A stretch of DNA of 20,308 bases from Deltaproteobacteria bacterium UBA5329 (GTDB lineage Bacteria; Desulfobacterota; Syntrophorhabdia; Syntrophorhabdales; Syntrophorhabdaceae), in the NCBI GenBank assembly GCA_002408185.1, contig DHQV01000064.1, forward strand, positions 1 to 20,308, in the 5' to 3' direction. Below are positions 15,095 to 20,308 of this stretch, in pieces (the first letter of the stretch is position 1; the number at the start of each line of letters is the position of its first letter). The position numbers and the translations under genes were made by a program. The notes beneath the pieces are model-generated. The model was not told the origin of the DNA, ran no database searches, and worked only from the letters and a program-made list of their open reading frames with translations.

Positions 15095-15123
15095 TTGACA
15101 TAATTCCCCGGGCATTGTAAAAT
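15095..15123 (+). promoter_or_regulatory. Sigma-70 promoter for the two-component operon
   Basis: TTGACA (15095-15100), 17-bp spacer, TAAAAT (15118-15123): a perfect -35 and a five-of-six -10. Transcription would start near 15130, leaving a leader of about 190 nt before the kinase ATG at 15323. The -35 overlaps the nonamer TGACATAAT (15096-15104), which also occurs upstream of the synthetase gene. Confidence 0.75.
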
Positions 15124-15129
15124 TTAGAA

Positions 15130-15322
15130 ACCGGGGTCGGGGAGATGCGGCAAATGAAGATCCCTTACCGGTCCGCGTTGAAAAAAACCCACGAAGTTAC
15201 CAATCCCACATTGGTGGCGGCTCGACGGGAAGTCGTTGTGCGGCCATTGTCAGCGGGTATTGTTATACCCTTTCAAACTATGAAGCGTGCAGGTTGCCGG
15301 ATATGAGCTCCGGAGGATACTG
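15130..15322 (+). other. Structured 5' leader of the kinase mRNA
   Basis: This stretch holds three consecutive short hairpins: ACCAAT/ATTGGT around CCCAC (15199-15215), CGAC/GTCG around GGGAA (15223-15235) and GGGTAT/ATACCC around TGTT (15255-15270), the last followed by TTT. It does not match any riboswitch class I know by sequence. A 53-codon open frame also runs from ATG 15145 to TGA 15304-15306. The hairpins are visible; whether they regulate anything is open. Confidence 0.4.
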
Positions 15323-16813
15323 ATGAAGAAAAAAATTGTTGATGCAATGGTGGCGACAAGAAAAAACACCGCGCTGCAGCGCCAGATAACAGTAACAACG
15401 GAAGACGAGCTTTATAAAACGCTGGCAAACAACCTGCAGCTTGGCGTCTATATCGCTGTCGATAAAAGGCTCCAGTTCACGAACTTCCATCTTCAGGAAT
15501 ACACAGGTTATTCACGGTTGGAAATGCTGGGTATGGACCCGCTCGATCTAGTTCATCCCGAAGACCGGGACACCGCAGTCAGCGATGCAGCAAATATGCT
15601 CAAAGGACTTCGGTTCTCCCCCTATGAATACCGACTGGTATCAAAAGATGGCCAGGTCAAGTGGATCCTTGAAACTGTCGTCCCGATAATGTTCAAGGGA
15701 AAAAGAGCGATCCTTGGCAACTCCATCGATATTACCGAATATAAAACCGCAAAAATGAGCCTTCAGGACTTTGACGCCCTGAAGGCTTCGATACTCGATG
15801 CGATACCCCAAGCCGTCGTCGGCCTCGAGAACAGGCGGATAAATTTCGCCAACACGGCTGTGGAAGAGGTCTTTGGATGGAAACCCGAGGAATTGATCGG
15901 CAAAAGTGTAACCCAATTCTACCGTAATGAAAAGGAAGCGGAGGAGATCGGTCAGCATTTTTACAGTACACTCGAGCATCAGCGCACATTCGTTTCTGAG
16001 TATAACTGCCGGCGCAAGGACGGCAGGGACATCCTGTGCCGGATGAGGTCTGCGCGCATCGGCGACGAATTAAAGCAAAGAAAGATCGTTATAACCTATG
16101 AAGACATAACCGAACAGAGGAAAGCTGAACAGGAGCTCGCAGATTCACGCCAACAACTCCGAAATCTGTCAATTCACCTTCAATCTGTACGGGAGAAGGA
16201 AAGCACCCGGATAGCCAGGGAAATCCACGATGAACTTGGACAATCGCTCACGGCCCTCCAGATGGACCTCGCCTGGCTCGGTATTTCCATACCGCAGGCA
16301 GACCCCTCACTCGGGACAAAGATTCAACGAATGAAGAAACTTGTCGACACGACGATCGAAAGCGTGCACAGGATCTCCACGGAACTTCGTCCCATACTGC
16401 TCGACGACCTTGGTCTTATCGCGGCAATGGAATGGCAGGTAGGGGAATTCCGGGGTCGATCGAATATTCAATGCGACGCCCGGTTCGATCTTAAAGAATC
16501 CGCCGTAGAAAAAGAACTGGCAACGGCTATTTTTCGCATTTTCCAGGAAACATTGACCAATATAGTCCGCCACGCACATGCTACGCAAGTTCGCGTCCGG
16601 CTTGTGCAAAAGGGCAGCGAACTTCGCCTTGACGTCAGCGACAACGGTATCGGGATAACAGAAAAAGACATTGATAACCCGGCATCATTCGGAATAGTCG
16701 GGATACGCGAGAGGGTAAACCTCTGGGGTGGCACCGTGCACATTACAGGAAAACCGCACAAAGGAACGAAGGTTAGTGTCCGGATCCCAATCCGAAGCGG
16801 GAGAAAAACATGA
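15323..16813 (+). CDS. Soluble two-PAS sensor histidine kinase (HisKA_3 type)
   Basis: A 496-aa sensor kinase with no membrane segment, so it should sense a cytoplasmic signal. Domains: PAS1 about 27-145 (LVHPEDRDT; PYEYRLVSKDG), PAS2 about 150-270 (EEVFGWKPEELIGKSV; EYNCRRKDGR), a coiled linker, a HisKA_3 dimerisation domain with phospho-acceptor His302 (AREIHDELGQSLTAL), and a HATPase_c domain with Asn413 (ETLTNIVRHAHA), DNGIG (440-444) and GIVGIRERV. This is the NarX/DegS class of kinases that act on NarL/FixJ-type regulators. The frame could start at GTG 15287, but GGAGG (15312-15316) is 6 nt before the ATG at 15323, so that start is used. It overlaps the response regulator by ATGA. The ligand or cofactor of the PAS domains cannot be told. 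Confidence 0.93.
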   Translation: MKKKIVDAMVATRKNTALQRQITVTTEDELYKTLANNLQLGVYIAVDKRLQFTNFHLQEYTGYSRLEMLGMDPLDLVHPEDRDTAVSDAANMLKGLRFSPYEYRLVSKDGQVKWILETVVPIMFKGKRAILGNSIDITEYKTAKMSLQDFDALKASILDAIPQAVVGLENRRINFANTAVEEVFGWKPEELIGKSVTQFYRNEKEAEEIGQHFYSTLEHQRTFVSEYNCRRKDGRDILCRMRSARIGDELKQRKIVITYEDITEQRKAEQELADSRQQLRNLSIHLQSVREKESTRIAREIHDELGQSLTALQMDLAWLGISIPQADPSLGTKIQRMKKLVDTTIESVHRISTELRPILLDDLGLIAAMEWQVGEFRGRSNIQCDARFDLKESAVEKELATAIFRIFQETLTNIVRHAHATQVRVRLVQKGSELRLDVSDNGIGITEKDIDNPASFGIVGIRERVNLWGGTVHITGKPHKGTKVSVRIPIRSGRKT

Positions 16814-17442
16814 TACGAATTTTGGTCGCCGATGACCACGCGGTCGTCCGCGAAGGCATCAAACAGATACTGGCAGGGCTCGACGATATGGTCGTCGAGG
16901 ATGAGGCGGACAGCGGACACGAGGTTCTGGCCAAAATAGCCGCCAAGAAATTCGATCTCATTCTTCTCGATATCTCCATGCCTGGTAAAAGCGGCCTCGA
17001 GGTCCTGGAAGAGATAAAGATCCTCCAGCCAAAGCTGCCCGTCCTTATCCTCAGCATGCATCCCGAGGAGCAATACGCCGTTAGGATGCTTCGGGCGGGT
17101 GCGGCCGGATACCTCACAAAAGCAAGCGCCCCGCAAGAATTGATGAACGCCATCCGAAAGGTATCGAAAGGCGGGAAATACGTGACGGTCTCCCTTGCCG
17201 AAAAGCTCGCCTTCGAACTTGACGCAGGCGCCGAAAAACCGCGGCATGAAAGATTATCGAACCGTGAATACCAGGTGATGCTCATGCTGGCATCCGGGCA
17301 AACCGTAAGCGAGGTGGCAGACACGTTATGCCTGAGCGCGAAAACCATCAGTACGTACCGGACACGCATACTCGAAAAGATGGATATGAAAAAGAATGCC
17401 GAATTGACGCTTTATGCCGTCAAAAACAACCTGATAGTCTGA
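16810..17442 (+). CDS. NarL/FixJ-family response regulator
   Basis: A 210-aa response regulator. The receiver domain (1-120) has the acidic pair Asp8/Asp9, phospho-acceptor Asp54 (LLDISMPGKSG) and Lys104 (YLTKAS). The C-terminal LuxR-type helix-turn-helix (about 148-205) reads LSNREYQVMLMLASGQTVSEVA followed by LSAKTISTYRTRILEKM. The start overlaps the kinase stop (ATGA), so the two are made together and form a cognate pair. Likely targets are the neighbouring synthetase and perhaps its own promoter, since both carry a shared TGACATAAT site; this is inference. Confidence 0.95.
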   Translation: MIRILVADDHAVVREGIKQILAGLDDMVVEDEADSGHEVLAKIAAKKFDLILLDISMPGKSGLEVLEEIKILQPKLPVLILSMHPEEQYAVRMLRAGAAGYLTKASAPQELMNAIRKVSKGGKYVTVSLAEKLAFELDAGAEKPRHERLSNREYQVMLMLASGQTVSEVADTLCLSAKTISTYRTRILEKMDMKKNAELTLYAVKNNLIV

Positions 17443-17527
17443 TCGGTGTCAGTCCATCCGGCAACGCATGTACCTGGTTTTCTCCCTTTGCCGTATCCGT
17501 CACACACCCCGTCCTGTCAGACATACC

Positions 17528-17561
17528 CTGTCATAATCCTTCTTTACTATCCTGACATAAT
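17528..17561 (+). promoter_or_regulatory. Paired CTGWCATAAT sites upstream of the synthetase
   Basis: CTGTCATAAT (17528-17537) and CTGACATAAT (17552-17561) are direct repeats 24 bp apart, differing at one base, in the 185-bp gap between the response regulator and the synthetase. The second contains TGACATAAT, identical to 15096-15104 in the kinase promoter. TGTCAGACA (17515-17523) is a small palindrome just upstream. Two helical-turn-spaced copies are typical of activator sites. I found no convincing -35/-10 pair for the synthetase; TAGAAT (17608-17613) is the best -10 candidate. Confidence 0.4.
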
Positions 17562-17627
17562 AAACAGTCCCCTGCTGATACCGCCATTCTTGTTCACGTG
17601 TTAATAATAGAATAAGGATGATAGGCC

Positions 17628-20273
17628 ATGAGAGATAGAAAGCCGCACATTAACATATGTCCCGCCGCGGCCCGTATTGTAAGCGTCACCTCCGACATCG
17701 TGCAAAAGGCTCGGTCCGACGATCGCTCTTACCTTCTCGAAAACGAAAGCAAGGCGATCCTCGAGGCATACGGCATAAGAACGACCGGGGCAGAGGTCGC
17801 ACAGACAGAGGAGGGTGCGGTTCAAATCGCCCGAAACCTCGGCTATCCCGTCGTCCTGAAGGTCGTTTCAAGGACCGTCGTCCATAAGACGGATGCAGGT
17901 GGAGTGAAGCTTGATGTCAAAGACGATGACGGCGTGCGGAGGGCCTACCGGGAGATAACCTTATCTTTTGCCGGTCAGGACCTGGTTGGCGTAGCAGTAC
18001 AGAAAATGGCCGCTGCCGGCCTCGAGGTCATCGTGGGTTTTACGCACGACGAAAGCTTCGGCCCGGTCCTTATGTTCGGTCTCGGAGGTATTTTTGCCGA
18101 AGTCCTTAACGATGTAACCTTCAGGATACTGCCTGTCACACCCGACGGGATAATGGAGATGATCAAAGAAATCAAGGGGTATCCCCTCCTTGCCGGATAC
18201 CGCGGCAAGGAGGTTGATATCGAAGCATTGAAGGAATTGCTCGTAAAGGTATCCAACCTCGCGCTTTCCAATCCATCGATCCGGGAACTCGATATAAATC
18301 CGGCATTCCTCTATCCGTCGGGCTACATGGCAGTCGATGCCCGAATGTTTATTGACAGCTCCCAAAATAGAGTGTCGCTGGAACGAAAACATGACGATCT
18401 TGCCAGGCTGTTTTACCCGGGGTCGATCGCGGTACTCGGTGCTACCGATACACAGGGGAAACTCGGTTACAACGTTATATACAACCTCCTCTCACATCAT
18501 TTCCAGGGAAATATCTATCCCGTCAATCCGCGCAAGGATACTATAATGGGCCTCAAGGCCTATCCGACGATCCATGACGTCCCGGGAACCGTAGACGCGG
18601 CGATAATCATCGTCCCAGCCGAAACCGCCTCACGCGCGATAGAAGAATGCTGTGAAAAAGGGATACCTTATATTATCGTCGAAACGGCGGGTTTTGCGGA
18701 AACAGGGGAAGCCGGCCGCAAAGTGCAGGCACACATCAAGTCCGTGATAAGCGCCGGAGACCACCGTCTCCTGGGCCCTAATTGTTCGGGCATAATAAAC
18801 ACACACCACAACATGGTCCAATCGATTGGGATCATCGATGAGCTTGAAAAAGGCAATGTCGGCCTTATCGCCCAGGCAGGCGTTTACGCCGCAGGAATCC
18901 TTACGGGCTTACGACATGTCATCAACTTCGGCATCATCGCTACGATCGGTAACAAAATGGACATAACCGAAACCGACATCCTGGAATTTATGGGACGAGA
19001 CCAAAACATAAAGGTAATAGCCCTATACATGGAAGATGTAACGAGCGGCCGCAATTTTATTGATGTCGCCCGCCGTGTCACGGCCTCCAAGCCGATAATA
19101 GCACTGAAAACGGGCCGTACCGAAGAAGGCAAAAAGGCGGTTTCTTCTCACACGGCTTCCATGGCCGGAAATGACGCGATCAACAGCGCCGCCTTCCGGC
19201 AAAGCGGGGTTATCCGGGCGCGTGACAATGAACATCTTTTCGGCTTGATACGTGCTTTTTCCAAACAACCGCTGCCTAAAGGGCCCGGCGTCTTTGTCGT
19301 CACGTACACCGGTTCCCTTGGTGTTGCAGCCACGGATATGATCTACAACTCCGGACTCAAACTCGCACAACTCGAACTGCCTCTCAAGACACGTCTCTCC
19401 TCATATATTGACGGCTACCTGAATGTACGCAACCCGGTCGACTGCTCTTTCAGCATGGGCCCGGACCAGGTAAAGAACATCATAGAAACAGGGCTTACAG
19501 GCGCCGATGTAAACGGTATCCTTGTTATTTTGCAGGGCGAGATACTCGATTCATATGTTGATACCCTCGCCAACATAGACTACAAGGGAAAACCCGTGCT
19601 GTGCTGCGTTGCCTGCAAGGAATTTATGATGGAGGGGGTTATTAAAATGGAAAAGAATGGAATTCCCGTATTTTCGACTCCAGAGGCCGCAATAGATGTC
19701 CTTGCGGAAATGTATAAATATGGCGAAAGACAGCATAAGAACAGGCTTGATGAGTTGAACAAGGTCCTGAAAGACCGTTCGTTCAGCCTCGATGACAGCC
19801 GTATACATTTACGGCTCCTGACACACAACGATATCGACCAGTGGACAGAATTTGTCAAAAGCTGTTCTGAAAGATCCTTATGGATGCGTTTTCTTTCACC
19901 CTTCAGCCCCACACCCGAAAATGCCCGGCGTTTCTGCGACATAAATCCCGATGAAGAAATAGCGGTTGTCGCAGAAACCGTCGAGCAGGGGCACCGCAAA
20001 CTCGTCGCGATAGCCCGTCTGATAAAATGCGGCGACACAGAACAGGCCGAGTATGCCGTCATCGTAACGGACAAATGGCAGCAGAAAACGCTCGGCCGCC
20101 TTCTCCTCGAAGCGTGCCTCGACCTTGCACGCCACCTGAACATCCGCGTCGTAAACGCCGAAATACTGCAGGAAAATTTCCCGATGAACAAGGTCCTGAA
20201 CCACTGCAACTTTACTCTTCACGCGAAGGAAAGAAACATGCTTCTTCTGTCACGAGACCTCGGCAACGGGTAA
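17628..20273 (+). CDS. acd: ADP-forming acyl(acetyl)-CoA synthetase with C-terminal GNAT domain
   Basis: An 881-aa fusion predicted to interconvert acetyl-CoA + ADP + Pi with acetate + CoA + ATP. Order: ATP-grasp (beta) about 25-240, with His86 in HKTDAGG and the DINPAF motif; CoA-binding Rossmann (alpha) about 258-350; succinyl-CoA-ligase-like domains about 380-690, with the phospho-histidine His508 in SSHTASMAG; GNAT acetyltransferase about 724-875, with an acyl-CoA loop near WQQKTLGRLL (817-826). Pat-type protein acetyltransferases also end in GNAT but, as I recall, have alpha before beta and often lack the catalytic histidine. Here both histidines remain, so the synthetase should be active. 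AAGGA (17614-17618) lies 9 nt before the ATG. Its place beside CODH/ACS suggests acetate formation or activation. Substrate range is uncertain. Confidence 0.9.
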   Translation: MRDRKPHINICPAAARIVSVTSDIVQKARSDDRSYLLENESKAILEAYGIRTTGAEVAQTEEGAVQIARNLGYPVVLKVVSRTVVHKTDAGGVKLDVKDDDGVRRAYREITLSFAGQDLVGVAVQKMAAAGLEVIVGFTHDESFGPVLMFGLGGIFAEVLNDVTFRILPVTPDGIMEMIKEIKGYPLLAGYRGKEVDIEALKELLVKVSNLALSNPSIRELDINPAFLYPSGYMAVDARMFIDSSQNRVSLERKHDDLARLFYPGSIAVLGATDTQGKLGYNVIYNLLSHHFQGNIYPVNPRKDTIMGLKAYPTIHDVPGTVDAAIIIVPAETASRAIEECCEKGIPYIIVETAGFAETGEAGRKVQAHIKSVISAGDHRLLGPNCSGIINTHHNMVQSIGIIDELEKGNVGLIAQAGVYAAGILTGLRHVINFGIIATIGNKMDITETDILEFMGRDQNIKVIALYMEDVTSGRNFIDVARRVTASKPIIALKTGRTEEGKKAVSSHTASMAGNDAINSAAFRQSGVIRARDNEHLFGLIRAFSKQPLPKGPGVFVVTYTGSLGVAATDMIYNSGLKLAQLELPLKTRLSSYIDGYLNVRNPVDCSFSMGPDQVKNIIETGLTGADVNGILVILQGEILDSYVDTLANIDYKGKPVLCCVACKEFMMEGVIKMEKNGIPVFSTPEAAIDVLAEMYKYGERQHKNRLDELNKVLKDRSFSLDDSRIHLRLLTHNDIDQWTEFVKSCSERSLWMRFLSPFSPTPENARRFCDINPDEEIAVVAETVEQGHRKLVAIARLIKCGDTEQAEYAVIVTDKWQQKTLGRLLLEACLDLARHLNIRVVNAEILQENFPMNKVLNHCNFTLHAKERNMLLLSRDLGNG

Positions 20274-20297
20274 TGGGCGGTAGGTAATCGGGTAGGA
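20266..20297 (+). repeat. G-rich GGTAAT-type repeat after the synthetase
   Basis: The segment starts at the synthetase stop codon and repeats the GGGTAAT/GGTAATCGGGTA theme seen at 12122-12140 and 15061-15079. It is looser than those two and is cut by the window end, so its full form cannot be seen. Confidence 0.35.
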
Positions 20298-20308
20298 GGC
20301 GGGGTTGC

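Noticed and set aside
15255..15273. GGGTAT/ATACCC hairpin followed by TTT as a full intrinsic terminator
   Set aside because: Only three T follow and the stem is six pairs, too weak to call a terminator; kept only as part of the structured leader.
16468..17247. 259-aa minus-strand open frame over the kinase and regulator
   Set aside because: Antisense to a clear two-component pair with intact motifs; no recognisable domain.
17595..17600. CACGTG palindrome before the synthetase as an operator
   Set aside because: A six-base palindrome is expected by chance and has no second copy nearby.

Overview
The window reads as one chromosomal metabolic locus from an anaerobic Gram-negative bacterium, most likely a Desulfobacterota/deltaproteobacterial relative such as a syntroph, sulfate reducer or acetogen. 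The basis is a bacterial-type CODH/acetyl-CoA synthase cluster, an exported DUF3300/DUF2950 protein pair, consensus sigma-70 promoters and clear Shine-Dalgarno sites. The lineage is inference; there is no rRNA or marker gene here. I saw no phage, transposase, CRISPR or tRNA.

Layout. (1) 79-2567, minus strand: a 64-aa five-cysteine protein, then an exported pair transcribed DUF3300 to DUF2950. (2) 2753-14061, minus strand: an 11.3-kb Wood-Ljungdahl operon in the order acsV (reductive activator), cooC, folD, an unrecognised 71-aa protein, acsD, cooS/acsA, acsB, acsC, acsE. Several junctions are coupled (ATGA, TAATG) and the others have short gaps. (3) 14062-14276: the divergent control region, with a perfect TTGACA-N17-TATAAT promoter and a perfect 14-bp palindrome just ahead of an IclR-family regulator (14277-15026, plus strand). 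(4) 15027-17442: a promoter, a hairpin-rich leader, a soluble two-PAS histidine kinase and a NarL/FixJ-type response regulator overlapping by ATGA. (5) 17628-20273: an 881-aa ADP-forming acyl-CoA synthetase fused to a C-terminal GNAT acetyltransferase domain.

How it fits together. CooS interconverts CO2 and CO. AcsE moves the methyl group of methyl-tetrahydrofolate to the corrinoid protein AcsCD. AcsB joins methyl, CO and CoA into acetyl-CoA, or runs the reverse. FolD handles one-carbon units on folate, CooC matures nickel sites, and AcsV re-reduces inactive Co(II) corrinoid. The synthetase could turn acetyl-CoA plus ADP into acetate plus ATP, or activate acetate in reverse. The locus therefore suggests reversible acetate/CO2 metabolism under a local IclR regulator and a local two-component system. 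Formyl-THF synthetase and methylene-THF reductase are not in the window.

Most worth a second look: the 71-aa protein inside the CODH/ACS operon; a Cys directly after the CGC nickel motif of AcsB; the synthetase-GNAT fusion in beta-alpha order with both catalytic histidines kept; the near-leaderless autoregulated iclR promoter; the structured leader before the kinase; and two families of short repeats at gene junctions, one of which supplies the ribosome-binding site and apparent start codon of cooC.
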